From Pseudosulfitobacter sp. DSM 107133 (GTDB taxonomy: Bacteria; Pseudomonadota; Alphaproteobacteria; Rhodobacterales; Rhodobacteraceae), in NCBI RefSeq assembly GCF_022788695.1, contig NZ_CP085155.1, positions 248,001 to 312,000 of the forward strand: a stretch of DNA of 64,000 bases, read 5' to 3'. The translations under genes and the position numbers were made by a program. This document shows positions 1-9,077 of this stretch, in pieces (position 1 is the first letter of the stretch; the number at the start of each line of letters is the position of its first letter). The notes below the pieces were generated by a model that worked only from the letters and a program-made list of their open reading frames with translations, searched no databases and was not told where the DNA came from.

Positions 1-1
1 G

Positions 2-1084
2 ATTGGCGGGCCGGGGAATGACGCGCTTTATGCGGGCGGTTTTGCGGCAGGTTATGCGCCGGAAATCTCGGCGCAGGTGTTCCGTCTGTATCAGGCGGCG
101 CTGGCGCGCACGCCGGATTCCGCAGGCCATGCCGGTTGGACACAGATGCTGTTCGACGGCGCGCGGTCGCTGGAAAATGTGGCGTCGGACTTTGTCGCCT
201 CGGCCGAGTTTCAGACGACCTATGGCAACCTCGATACCGGTGCCTTTGTCGATCTGCTGTATCAGAACGTGCTGGGCCGCGCAGCGGATGCGGGCGGGCG
301 CGCCGGTTGGGTGTCGCGCATTGACGACGATGGCATGACGCGCGCGCAGGCGGTCGTCGGCTTTTCGCAAAGCCGCGAATTCACCAATGCCACCGACGCA
401 GCCGCAACCGGTTTTACCACCATGCGCACCCCGGCGACATGGAGCGACGACATTTTCCGTCTGTATCAGGCGACGCTTGACCGCGCGCCGGATCGTGCAG
501 GCTTTGATGGCTGGAGCGACCAACTGAGCAACGGCACGGCCTTTTCTGCGGCTGTTGCAGGTTTTGTGAACTCGACGGAATTTCGCACAGTCTACGGCGA
601 CCTTGATGACGGGGCCTTTGTCGAGCTGCTTTATCAAAACGTGCTGGGCCGGGACTCGGACGCAGCTGGCCGACAGGGCTGGCTGGAAACGCTGGCGCAG
701 GGCGGGACGCGTGTCGACGTGGTGACCGCATTCGTGCAAAGCGCGGAATTCAAGCGTGACACAGAGCAGTCTGTGCACGACTGGATCGCCGGGCAGGGCG
801 TGCATGACGTGATCGTCGGCGGCGCAGGCGACGATGTTCTGGCGGGCGGCGCGCTGACAGATGCCTTTGTCTTTGACGCAGCACAGGACGGCCACAACAC
901 GGTGCTGGATCTGGAGGCCTGGGACCAGTTGCATTTCAACGACTTCGGCTATGCAAATGCCGCAGATGTGCGCGCCCATCTGGTTCAGTCGGGCGCGGAT
1001 GTGATGTTTGACGATCAGGGGGTCGAGGTCACTTTTGTGCGGACGTCTCTGGACATGATCAGCGATGACATGATCCTGACCTAG
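2..1084 (+). CDS. DUF4214 / RTX-type secreted protein, C-terminal part (5' end outside window)
   Basis: The reading frame is open to the left edge, so the N-terminus is missing; about 360 residues are visible. The first residues in the window form a glycine-rich calcium-binding type repeat (GGPGNDALYAGG). Two pairs of DUF4214 units follow, recognised by FRLYQ...LxRxPD at each unit start and LLYQNVLGR further in. The last roughly 95 residues start with another GGAGDD-type repeat and run through DLEAWD, FGY and a QSGADVMFDDQG stretch, a module repeated at the end of four other proteins in this window. No signal peptide can be judged. The RTX-type repeats and shared C-terminus suggest type I secretion to the cell surface or medium; this is inference, and no HlyB/HlyD genes are in view. 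Confidence 0.85.
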   Translation: MGGPGNDALYAGGFAAGYAPEISAQVFRLYQAALARTPDSAGHAGWTQMLFDGARSLENVASDFVASAEFQTTYGNLDTGAFVDLLYQNVLGRAADAGGRAGWVSRIDDDGMTRAQAVVGFSQSREFTNATDAAATGFTTMRTPATWSDDIFRLYQATLDRAPDRAGFDGWSDQLSNGTAFSAAVAGFVNSTEFRTVYGDLDDGAFVELLYQNVLGRDSDAAGRQGWLETLAQGGTRVDVVTAFVQSAEFKRDTEQSVHDWIAGQGVHDVIVGGAGDDVLAGGALTDAFVFDAAQDGHNTVLDLEAWDQLHFNDFGYANAADVRAHLVQSGADVMFDDQGVEVTFVRTSLDMISDDMILT

Positions 1085-1097
1085 CCCTGTCTTTTTG

Positions 1098-2087
1098 TCA
1101 GTCCTCGACGTTCTCAAGGAACCACTGATAGGTCTGGGCCAGCCCCTCTTTGAACCCGATGGTGGGGGTCCATCCCAACGCCTGCAATTTCGCCGCACTC
1201 ATCAGCTTGCGCGGGGTGCCGTCAGGTTTGGTCAGATCGTGGCGCAGCTCCCCTTGCAGGCCCACAACATCCATCACCAAACGGGCCACGTCGGCAATCG
1301 ACTGGTCGGTGCCCGAGCCGATGTTGATGTGTTCGAAATCCTCGTATTCCGCCAGCACGAACACGGTGGCGTCGGCCAGATCGTCCACATGCAGGAATTC
1401 GCGCAGCGGCGTGCCGGTGCCCCAGATTTCCATGCCGCTTTCCCCCGCCTTTTTGGCACGGTGCGCCTTGCGCATCAGTGCCGGAATGACGTGGCTGGAT
1501 TGCAGATCAAAGTTGTCATTGGGGCCGTACAGGTTGGTCGGCATCGCCGACACAAAGCGTGATCCGTACTGGCGCATATAGGCCTGACACAGCTTGATCC
1601 CCGCGATCTTGGCAACCGCATACCATTCGTTCGTGGGCTCAAGCGGGCCGGTCAGCAGGCTGTCTTCGGTGATCGGTTGCGGGGCCAGTTTGGGGTAGAT
1701 GCAGGAGGACCCCAGAAACAACAGCTTTTCCACCCCGACCTTATGGGCGGTGGTGATGATGTTGTTCTGAATGTCCATGTTGTTGTACAGGAAATCGACC
1801 GGATAACTGTCGTTGGCCAGAATGCCGCCCACTTTGGCGGCCGCATCGACCACCATGTCGGGCTTGTTGGCGCCCATCCAGTCTTCGACTTCGGCACGGT
1901 TCATCAGATCGCAGCCGTCGCGGCCCACGGTCAGAACTTCGCAGTCTTCGCGTTCCAGACGGCGCAGCACGGCACTGCCGACCATACCGTTATGGCCTGC
2001 CACCCAGATCCGCTTGCCTCTGAGTTTTTCCGAGACGCCTGCTGCCAAAGATCCTGTCACTTCACCACCTCGAATTCCATTTGCCAT
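1098..2087 (-). CDS. fcl: GDP-L-fucose synthase
   Basis: A 329-residue NAD(P)-dependent epimerase/reductase of the extended SDR family. It converts GDP-4-keto-6-deoxymannose to GDP-L-fucose, a cytoplasmic sugar-nucleotide precursor for surface polysaccharides or glycoproteins. Visible motifs: the Rossmann loop GHNGMVGSAVLRRL near residue 32, the family-specific AAAKVGGILAN, the catalytic serine in FLGSSCIYP, and the YxxxK pair in NEWYAVAKIAG. Length is usual for the family. About 17 extra N-terminal residues precede the conserved core, so a later start is possible. It lies tail-to-tail with the first DUF4214 gene, 13 bp apart. The partner enzyme GDP-mannose 4,6-dehydratase is not in the window. 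Confidence 0.93.
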   Translation of the reverse strand: MANGIRGGEVTGSLAAGVSEKLRGKRIWVAGHNGMVGSAVLRRLEREDCEVLTVGRDGCDLMNRAEVEDWMGANKPDMVVDAAAKVGGILANDSYPVDFLYNNMDIQNNIITTAHKVGVEKLLFLGSSCIYPKLAPQPITEDSLLTGPLEPTNEWYAVAKIAGIKLCQAYMRQYGSRFVSAMPTNLYGPNDNFDLQSSHVIPALMRKAHRAKKAGESGMEIWGTGTPLREFLHVDDLADATVFVLAEYEDFEHINIGSGTDQSIADVARLVMDVVGLQGELRHDLTKPDGTPRKLMSAAKLQALGWTPTIGFKEGLAQTYQWFLENVED

Positions 2088-2247
2088 ATCGGGTTTAGCT
2101 TGCGCTCGAACGGTTGTCTATCAACCCCTCCAGGTGAAAATTCTGTTCTGAGTCACGAGTTGTCGAAACCGGCGAACGGGTGCCGTGGTCATCCCGCGCA
2201 CAGGCCGGTTTTGGCCGATTGCGACATTTGCCCTGTCTGTTACCCGT

Positions 2248-2961
2248 CTAAAAGCGGTGTTCGGCCCCCAGCCGCAGGCTGAAATCCAAGCTGTCGCGCC
2301 ATTGCATGTCCAGAACCACACGGTCGGCGGGGCGGCGGCGGTGGCCCAGGTCAATGCGCAGAAAGACAAAGTTTTCACGAAAACCTTCCGTGCGGTTTAC
2401 ATCCAGCAAGGCCGAACCGAGATGGCTGCGTGCCCGTATCATATCTGTCCCCAGACCAAGGCTAAGGTCGGTGCGCCAGTTGCCCAGATCGGGAAGCGCG
2501 GCGCGCAAGGCCATTGCGGGGCTGAGCGCCAGATGATGCAGATCGACCGTCAGATCATCACGCAGCACCCCGACGCCGTCGGCAATAAAATAGCGCGTGC
2601 GCCCGTATTCCAGCCGCACCGACCCCACAAGGTCCAGACGCGGTGTCACTGCCGTTGCGTGGTGCCACCGCAGCGCCAGCGCGTGATGACGCTGCACCTG
2701 CACAGGCCCGTTGGCCGACACCGAATCCCCCAGGCTGCCCCCGTGGCCCGCACCGCCACCGCCAGATCCGGGCGGACGTCCAAGAAACTGGTCGACCGCA
2801 CCGTTCACCGCATCGCCATGATGCCAATAGGCGCCACTTCCTGCGTAAATGCTCCATTCTGCCCTAACCGGCACCGTAAGCCATCCGAGAACAAGGAGCG
2901 ACACGCATAGGTAGTAAATCCCCCGCAGAGCCCAGTTAGGTGTTTTCATCAGCGGAATCAT
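2248..2961 (-). CDS. small outer-membrane beta-barrel-like protein, unknown function
   Basis: A 237-residue protein I do not recognise as a named family. The N-terminus has a clear Sec signal peptide: hydrophobic IYYLCVSLLVLGWLTVP, then VRA before the likely cleavage site. The mature part has alternating amphipathic strands rich in aromatic and charged residues, and it ends in LRLGAEHRF. A C-terminal phenylalanine is the usual BAM recognition signal of outer-membrane barrels. A glycine/proline/histidine-rich loop lies near residues 60-80. It is divergent from the next DUF4214 gene, with about 90 bp between the starts. The start at 2961 is preceded by a weak AGG; an in-frame ATG at 2949 is the alternative. 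An outer-membrane role is inferred from composition only. Confidence 0.6.
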   Translation of the reverse strand: MIPLMKTPNWALRGIYYLCVSLLVLGWLTVPVRAEWSIYAGSGAYWHHGDAVNGAVDQFLGRPPGSGGGGAGHGGSLGDSVSANGPVQVQRHHALALRWHHATAVTPRLDLVGSVRLEYGRTRYFIADGVGVLRDDLTVDLHHLALSPAMALRAALPDLGNWRTDLSLGLGTDMIRARSHLGSALLDVNRTEGFRENFVFLRIDLGHRRRPADRVVLDMQWRDSLDFSLRLGAEHRF

Positions 2962-3053
2962 GCCTAAAGTGTTCCGGTAGAAACCTGCAACTGTACAGAA
3001 CTAATTCATTTTTTCGCTGCTTACTGCGGCAGCCAGATGACGGAGACGTATTA

Positions 3054-5732
3054 ATGACGCGCCCCAATCTTTTTATCAGTTCCCTGATCAACTCGGAAAA
3101 CAGCGACGTTTCAAGCCTGTTCAACACAGCGGCCATCGATGCATTCGAGCTGGATTTTCAGGCGCAGATTGACGCGTTGGGGTCTGACGGCAGCCTGACC
3201 AGCGCCGCACTGGACGGCGATCCGACCAGCATCAAGGCGAACGAGATTATTTGGGGCAACACCACCAACGGTGCGGTGCTGACCGGCAGCGGGCTGGACC
3301 AGATCAACAATATGGACCAGCTTGACCAGGCTTTGGAAAACGGCGTGGCGTCCGGTGCTTTCGACACCATGCGGATCTATGCAGGCGGGCAGAATGTTCT
3401 GTCACTGAACTTTGCCACCAGCGCGCTGACGCTGAGTTCGGGCAACCAGTCGGTTGCACTGCTTGGCGTATTGCCAACGTCGCTTCAGGACATTTTCGAC
3501 TTCCTCACGCAACTGGACAATGTCGCTGACGGGGTGGATCTTGACACGGCCGTGCAGATCCTGCGCCAGTTCGACCTTGGCGGGCTGCGGATCGTGGACA
3601 ATGGCACAACGCTCTTTGATCTGGCCTTTGACAATGACGGTCTGCGCATCTCGGCCGCAGGGGGACAGTTCCGTATCGACGGCAGCTTTCCGGCGGACAG
3701 TCTGGGCGACATCATTGACCTTGTCCGGGACCTGGACGAGCTGGACAAGACCGCCGCAGGCTTTGTCAGCCTCAGCCAGCAACCCGATCTTGAAATAAAC
3801 AGCATCTCGTTGACCGCCGCCGATGGCACCAAGCTGATCCGCACAAGCGGTGCGCTGGACGAGGTCGACCCGCTGTTCAACAACCTGATCATCGAAGGCA
3901 CCTCTGGCGATGACCGCGACGTTTTTTCCGATGGCGACTTTGCGGACGCCAACCAGATCGTGATGCAATTGGGGGCAGGCAATGACAGCGCCCTGTTCTT
4001 CGGGGGACAGTTCGGGCTGGAAAGCGGTGATACGCCGGTGCGCGTGAACGGCGGCGCGGGTTTTGACACCGTCAGAGTTTACGATTTTGGCTCGCAGCAG
4101 GTGGTGGCGGATTTCAACAATCAAAGCCTGTCGGGGCGGCAGCTGGAGGACCATTTCAACTATAGGATTGATCTCGAAGCCGTCGAAGCCGTCGAGATCA
4201 ACACCGCGCAGCGCGCTGTTGTTCTGGGCGACAACGCCGCCAACACCGCCATTGCGGGTGACGTCTTTGGACGTTTCGAATTCTTTGGCGGCGGCGGAAC
4301 CGACACACTGGATCTGACCAAAGTGGTGCGCATGTCCACCAATGTCCCCGGCCTCAGCCAGTCCGACCTTGCCGGTTTCAGCGCAATCTATGGTGGTAAC
4401 AACAGCATCGAGATGTCCCACGGCGATCTGCATGTGACGTTTGTTCTGGGCGACGTCGAACAGGTGCGCGTTAAGGCAGCAGGGGGCGGCACGACGACTG
4501 TGTCGCTGACCGAGCTGCTGCAATCCACGTCAAGTCTGGCGCGCTTTATGGTTGGCACCAGCGAGGACGACAGCCTTTCGGGTGACTTCGGGGCGGATGT
4601 GATTTTGGGGCAGTCGGGGAGTGATTACCTCTATGGCGACGGCATCCAGGCCAACCTGACAGGCGACATCGCGGGGCAGGTGTACCGGATGTATCAGGCG
4701 ACGCTGGACCGCGCGCCCGATGCTGTGGGCTATGAAGGCTGGGTGACCAATCTGTACGAAGGCACGCAGACCCTGACCAATCTTCCCAACGGTTTCGTCA
4801 ACAGTGGCGAGTTCAAGAACACCTATGGCGCGCTGGATGACAGCGGTTTTGTAAACCTTCTGTATCAGAACGTGCTGGGCCGCGATGCGGATGCGGGCGG
4901 GTTGCAGGGCTGGCTGGACGCGATGGCCGCAGGCACAACCCGCGCCGGCGTTGTTCTGGGCTTTTCGGAATCGAAAGAGTTCAAGCTGTCGACGGCGCAG
5001 GCTGCGGCGGAATTTGCGCTCAGCCAGTCGGAAAGCCACTGGACCGACGAGATTTACCGCGTCTATCGCGCCACGCTGGACCGCGACCCCGACGCGGGTG
5101 GCTTTGCCGGCTGGGCCGAAATGCTGGGATCTGGCACGACCTACGGCACGATGGTGAACGGTTTCGTGAACAGCCGCGAATTCAAGAACACCTATGGTGC
5201 GCTGGATGATGCGGGCTTTGTCGAGCTGCTGTACCAGAACGTGCTGGACCGTGCCGCGGATGCGGGTGGCTTGCAGGGCTGGCTGGATTTCCTGTCAGGC
5301 GGCGGCACCCGTGCGGGCGTGGTCGAAGGCTTTGCCCAATCGGGAGAGTTTAAACTGGGCACCGCGGCCGATCTGACCGCCTGGGTCAAGGCGCAGGGCC
5401 GTCAGGACGTGGACCTTGTCGAAGGACCCCAGGACAAGCTGATCGGCGGTCCGGGCACGGGCCACGACGTGATGATGGGCGGGCTGCTGTCAGATGTCTT
5501 TGTCTTCGAGGGCAATCAACCCAGTCGCGCCACCATCGTCGACTTCGAGGCCTGGGACGTGCTTCAGCTGAACGGTTACAACGACATCAACAATTTCGTC
5601 GATTTCCGCAACGCGCTAAGCCAGCAGGGCGCGGATGTCATGTTCGCAAGTCAAGACACCGAGATTACGTTTGAGAATATGAAGATTGCCGACTTTACCG
5701 GCGAACAGGTTGAATTTTTCGCGGGCTTTTAG
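3054..5732 (+). CDS. large secreted DUF4214 protein with RTX-like repeats
   Basis: An 892-residue protein. Start 3054 was chosen over an upstream in-frame ATG at 2940 because GGAG lies about 9 bases ahead and the upstream 38 residues look non-coding. Residues 1-500 are acidic, beta-rich and rich in G/D/N, without a domain I can name; around residue 280 a GTSGDD...GAGND segment resembles calcium-binding repeats, and residues 502-530 are a degenerate RTX stretch. Residues 526-782 hold four DUF4214 units (two pairs), followed by the shared C-terminal module (VDFEAWD, QQGADVMF). There is no N-terminal signal peptide, which fits type I export by a C-terminal signal. The DUF4214 part is almost identical at DNA level to that of the next gene. 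Confidence 0.85.
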   Translation: MTRPNLFISSLINSENSDVSSLFNTAAIDAFELDFQAQIDALGSDGSLTSAALDGDPTSIKANEIIWGNTTNGAVLTGSGLDQINNMDQLDQALENGVASGAFDTMRIYAGGQNVLSLNFATSALTLSSGNQSVALLGVLPTSLQDIFDFLTQLDNVADGVDLDTAVQILRQFDLGGLRIVDNGTTLFDLAFDNDGLRISAAGGQFRIDGSFPADSLGDIIDLVRDLDELDKTAAGFVSLSQQPDLEINSISLTAADGTKLIRTSGALDEVDPLFNNLIIEGTSGDDRDVFSDGDFADANQIVMQLGAGNDSALFFGGQFGLESGDTPVRVNGGAGFDTVRVYDFGSQQVVADFNNQSLSGRQLEDHFNYRIDLEAVEAVEINTAQRAVVLGDNAANTAIAGDVFGRFEFFGGGGTDTLDLTKVVRMSTNVPGLSQSDLAGFSAIYGGNNSIEMSHGDLHVTFVLGDVEQVRVKAAGGGTTTVSLTELLQSTSSLARFMVGTSEDDSLSGDFGADVILGQSGSDYLYGDGIQANLTGDIAGQVYRMYQATLDRAPDAVGYEGWVTNLYEGTQTLTNLPNGFVNSGEFKNTYGALDDSGFVNLLYQNVLGRDADAGGLQGWLDAMAAGTTRAGVVLGFSESKEFKLSTAQAAAEFALSQSESHWTDEIYRVYRATLDRDPDAGGFAGWAEMLGSGTTYGTMVNGFVNSREFKNTYGALDDAGFVELLYQNVLDRAADAGGLQGWLDFLSGGGTRAGVVEGFAQSGEFKLGTAADLTAWVKAQGRQDVDLVEGPQDKLIGGPGTGHDVMMGGLLSDVFVFEGNQPSRATIVDFEAWDVLQLNGYNDINNFVDFRNALSQQGADVMFASQDTEITFENMKIADFTGEQVEFFAGF
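4630..5399 (+). repeat. 770-bp direct repeat, copy 1 (DUF4214 block)
   Basis: This block inside the 3054 gene matches 7955-8724 in the next gene base for base, apart from one third-position C/T difference (5378 against 8703) that I found by reading the two copies against each other. Identity stops abruptly at both edges, where the two proteins become unrelated in sequence. It encodes residues 526-782 of the protein. Confidence 0.95.
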
Positions 5733-5780
5733 GCCCGCTTCCGACAGGTTGGGTGCACGGGGAGACCAACCTTTTTGTAC

Positions 5781-5806
5781 AGCGGGCTGAGAAAAACCCG
5801 CTTTTT
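5781..5806 (+). terminator. intrinsic terminator after the 3054 gene
   Basis: AGCGGG (5781-5786) pairs with CCCGCT (5797-5802) across an A-rich loop and is followed at once by TTTTT (5802-5806). A second GC hairpin, GCGGGC/GCCCGC at 5721-5738, overlaps the stop codon of the preceding gene. Together they should end that transcript before the next gene, which has its own AGAGGG ribosome-binding site at 5813-5818. Confidence 0.75.
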
Positions 5807-5823
5807 ATCTAAAGAGGGAACAT

Positions 5824-8800
5824 ATGATTAACATTAAATTTTTCGGAAACACGTTTGATATTCTTGAAGATACATTTGGGGATATCGACGTCACATCGTT
5901 TAACAGCACCAGCATTGTTGTGCGTGATAACACAAGCGGATTTGTCACAACGATCAACGGTACAAATTTTGTTCAGGACGCATCGGCCGAGTCTGGTTTT
6001 CGCGGCACGGTGACCGGCTTTAGCACGGTGACAGGCACGGGCGCACAGGTTGCAACGGTCACGGGGCTGTCGGTTGAGGCCGACACTTTCGACGCAGCAA
6101 TCGCGGCAGGGGCCGAGGGCAACAATGCGCTGTTGTCGGCACTGTTCAGCACCGACAATGTGACCGTTGACGCGACCATGTCCAACATTGGAATTGATCT
6201 TGATCGGTTTTTTCAAGGTGTGACATCAAACATCACCATCACCGGATCCAGTTTCGAGGACCGGCTGGAGGGGGCGGCGGGCAATGATACGATAATCGTT
6301 GCGAACCAACCTGTCGAAGGTGATTTGGTTATCGGGTCAGGCGGAAACGACACCATCGACTTTCGTGGAATTGGCGCCGAGCCGTGGAGCGAAATCGCTT
6401 ACTTCAGGTCAAATGCGATTGCCGCGACAATCAACGGCGCGGCCAATACAGGGCAGGTAGTCAAATCGGGGCAGGGCACCGACACCTTTCTGGGCGTTCG
6501 AAATGTGTTGACCAACGAAGGCGGACTGACCTTGCAGGGCAGCGATCAGGCGGACAGCTTTGTCGTTGATGGCGGCGCCAACAGTTGGATGCAGCTTACG
6601 GCGCGGGGTGGAAATGATACCTTCGATATTACACTCAGCGGCGACGTTCGGCTGGCCTTTGATTTCGGCGGCGGTGGCCTTGCGACGCAAGGTGCCGTGG
6701 TCAATCTGGCTACTGGCACTGTCTCAAACGACGGAACTGGCGGGATCGACCAGATTTCCCTGACCGACGGTCCGGGCCGACTGGAAATTCGCGGCACCTA
6801 TTTCAACGACAACATCACCGGATCGGCTCGCAACGAACGCTTTATTCTGTTGGGTGGCAACGACACGCTGGACGCGGGCGGCGGCATTGACCAGCTGCGC
6901 TATGACCGCAGTCGGATTGATGGCGGCGTGACCGTGGATCTGGCCGCAGGCACCGCGACTGGTGTCTGGAATGGTCAGGCCTTTAACCACAGCATTTCGG
7001 GCATCGAAGAAGTACGCGGAACACGTGATGGTGACGACCGCATCACTGGCAGTATGGGTGACGACACCCTGCGTGGCTATGGCGGCGACGACAGCCTGTT
7101 TGGCGGTAATGGCAACGATTTCCTGTCTGGCGGTTCGGGCAACGATTACCTGAACCCCGGTGACAACACCAACTTTGACGAGGTTAATGCGCATTCGGGC
7201 AACGACACGGTCGATCTGGGGGATATCGTCAACGGCTACGTCGATGTGCAGCACTATGATCTGGCCTATGCCGCAGGGCAGGTGATCATGCTGGATGGCC
7301 GGGCCAACACAGGCAGCATCAACAAAGGGGTGAACGGGACCACCACGATCCTTGATATTCAGAACGCGATGCAGGCTGACGGCCTTGGCGTTCTTGCCAG
7401 CAACCTGAACGATACGATCAACGTCACCGTGGCCGAAGACGGTTTTGTGCAGGTTGCAGGGGGACGCGGCAATGACAGTTTCGTTCTCGACTCCCTCGGG
7501 GGGCTGATCCGCATCGACCTGCGCAGTGATGCGCAATATCAGCACGCCACCCAGGGCGCGGTTGTCGATCTGGGCACCGGGATCATCAGCAATGACGGGT
7601 TCGGGTTTCAGGACACCATCAACAGAACCTCCACAGGGCGCATCGAAGTGCGCGGCACCGATTTTGCCGACAGCCTGCTGGGCGGCGGCCTGCGCGACAG
7701 CTTTATCGGACGCGGTGGCAATGACACCATTGATGGCGGCGACGGCATCGACCGCGTGCGCTATGACCGTGGCGGAATGACCTCGGGCGTCAAGGTGGAC
7801 CTTGAAAAAGGGGTGGCCACCGGCATGTGGGAGGGCGCTGCCTTTACCCATACGCTCAGCAACATCGAGCAAGTGCGTGGCAGCAATTTTGGCGACAGTC
7901 TTGCGGGCACCCTGGGTGCCGAGGAATTTGACATCAAAAGCGGCGATGACTTTGTCTATGGCGACGGCATCCAGGCCAACCTGACAGGCGACATCGCGGG
8001 GCAGGTGTACCGGATGTATCAGGCGACGCTGGACCGCGCGCCCGATGCTGTGGGCTATGAAGGCTGGGTGACCAATCTGTACGAAGGCACGCAGACCCTG
8101 ACCAATCTTCCCAACGGTTTCGTCAACAGTGGCGAGTTCAAGAACACCTATGGCGCGCTGGATGACAGCGGTTTTGTAAACCTTCTGTATCAGAACGTGC
8201 TGGGCCGCGATGCGGATGCGGGCGGGTTGCAGGGCTGGCTGGACGCGATGGCCGCAGGCACAACCCGCGCCGGCGTTGTTCTGGGCTTTTCGGAATCGAA
8301 AGAGTTCAAGCTGTCGACGGCGCAGGCTGCGGCGGAATTTGCGCTCAGCCAGTCGGAAAGCCACTGGACCGACGAGATTTACCGCGTCTATCGCGCCACG
8401 CTGGACCGCGACCCCGACGCGGGTGGCTTTGCCGGCTGGGCCGAAATGCTGGGATCTGGCACGACCTACGGCACGATGGTGAACGGTTTCGTGAACAGCC
8501 GCGAATTCAAGAACACCTATGGTGCGCTGGATGATGCGGGCTTTGTCGAGCTGCTGTACCAGAACGTGCTGGACCGTGCCGCGGATGCGGGTGGCTTGCA
8601 GGGCTGGCTGGATTTCCTGTCAGGCGGCGGCACCCGTGCGGGCGTGGTCGAAGGCTTTGCCCAATCGGGAGAGTTTAAACTGGGCACCGCGGCCGATCTG
8701 ACTGCCTGGGTCAAGGCGCAGGGCACCCATGACACTATCATTGTCGACGGCGGGACCAATGTTGTGATGGGCGGTATCCTGTCGGACCACTTTGAATTCC

Positions 8801-9006
8801 GCGCTGGTGGCAACACCACGATCGTCGATTTCGAAGACTGGGACGAGTTGGGTATGCGTAACTTTGGCTATGACAGCTTTGAGACCTTCCAGTCGCATCT
8901 GACGCAGTCTGGCAATGATGTCGTATTTGCCGATCAAGGCACGACATTCACGCTGATCGGGACCCAGCTGGGTGATGTGACTGCTGCACATGTCGATTTG
9001 TTCTAA
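5824..9006 (+). CDS. large secreted RTX / DUF4214 protein
   Basis: A 1060-residue protein starting at an ATG with AGAGGG 5-10 bases upstream. It has no signal peptide. Residues 1-400 are beta-rich with scattered GxGxD-type turns (GGNDTIDF, GGNDTFDI); residues 403-447 are a run of canonical RTX nonapeptides (GGDDSLFGGNGNDFLSGG); further GGNDT repeats lie near 640. Residues 711-967 hold two pairs of DUF4214 units, and residues 968-1060 the shared C-terminal module (DGG...VMGG, VDFEDWD, FGY, QSGNDVVFADQG). Calcium-dependent folding outside the cell after type I secretion is the family expectation. A perfect hairpin terminator follows 27 bp after the stop, facing the convergent next gene. Confidence 0.87.
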   Translation: MINIKFFGNTFDILEDTFGDIDVTSFNSTSIVVRDNTSGFVTTINGTNFVQDASAESGFRGTVTGFSTVTGTGAQVATVTGLSVEADTFDAAIAAGAEGNNALLSALFSTDNVTVDATMSNIGIDLDRFFQGVTSNITITGSSFEDRLEGAAGNDTIIVANQPVEGDLVIGSGGNDTIDFRGIGAEPWSEIAYFRSNAIAATINGAANTGQVVKSGQGTDTFLGVRNVLTNEGGLTLQGSDQADSFVVDGGANSWMQLTARGGNDTFDITLSGDVRLAFDFGGGGLATQGAVVNLATGTVSNDGTGGIDQISLTDGPGRLEIRGTYFNDNITGSARNERFILLGGNDTLDAGGGIDQLRYDRSRIDGGVTVDLAAGTATGVWNGQAFNHSISGIEEVRGTRDGDDRITGSMGDDTLRGYGGDDSLFGGNGNDFLSGGSGNDYLNPGDNTNFDEVNAHSGNDTVDLGDIVNGYVDVQHYDLAYAAGQVIMLDGRANTGSINKGVNGTTTILDIQNAMQADGLGVLASNLNDTINVTVAEDGFVQVAGGRGNDSFVLDSLGGLIRIDLRSDAQYQHATQGAVVDLGTGIISNDGFGFQDTINRTSTGRIEVRGTDFADSLLGGGLRDSFIGRGGNDTIDGGDGIDRVRYDRGGMTSGVKVDLEKGVATGMWEGAAFTHTLSNIEQVRGSNFGDSLAGTLGAEEFDIKSGDDFVYGDGIQANLTGDIAGQVYRMYQATLDRAPDAVGYEGWVTNLYEGTQTLTNLPNGFVNSGEFKNTYGALDDSGFVNLLYQNVLGRDADAGGLQGWLDAMAAGTTRAGVVLGFSESKEFKLSTAQAAAEFALSQSESHWTDEIYRVYRATLDRDPDAGGFAGWAEMLGSGTTYGTMVNGFVNSREFKNTYGALDDAGFVELLYQNVLDRAADAGGLQGWLDFLSGGGTRAGVVEGFAQSGEFKLGTAADLTAWVKAQGTHDTIIVDGGTNVVMGGILSDHFEFRAGGNTTIVDFEDWDELGMRNFGYDSFETFQSHLTQSGNDVVFADQGTTFTLIGTQLGDVTAAHVDLF
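7955..8724 (+). repeat. 770-bp direct repeat, copy 2 (DUF4214 block)
   Basis: Second copy of the block at 4630-5399, offset by exactly 3325 bp, with one silent difference found by eye. The block stays in frame in both genes and encodes identical amino acids. Confidence 0.95.
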
Positions 9007-9033
9007 AGCGATTGCCAGACTTATCTGAACAAG

Positions 9034-9067
9034 AAACGGCCCCTGACAAAGATGTCAGGGGCCGTTT
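9034..9067. terminator. bidirectional intrinsic terminator between convergent genes
   Basis: A perfect 15-bp stem (9034-9048 with 9053-9067) closes a 4-base AAGA loop. It has AAA on the left arm and TTTT on the right, so it can terminate transcription from both the plus-strand gene ending at 9006 and the minus-strand gene ending at 9078. Confidence 0.9.
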
Positions 9068-9077
9068 TCGCATCTCG

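Noticed and set aside
4630..8724. The 770-bp repeats as ends of a composite transposon
   Set aside because: The repeats lie in frame inside two coding regions, carry no transposase or terminal inverted repeats, and simply encode DUF4214 units.
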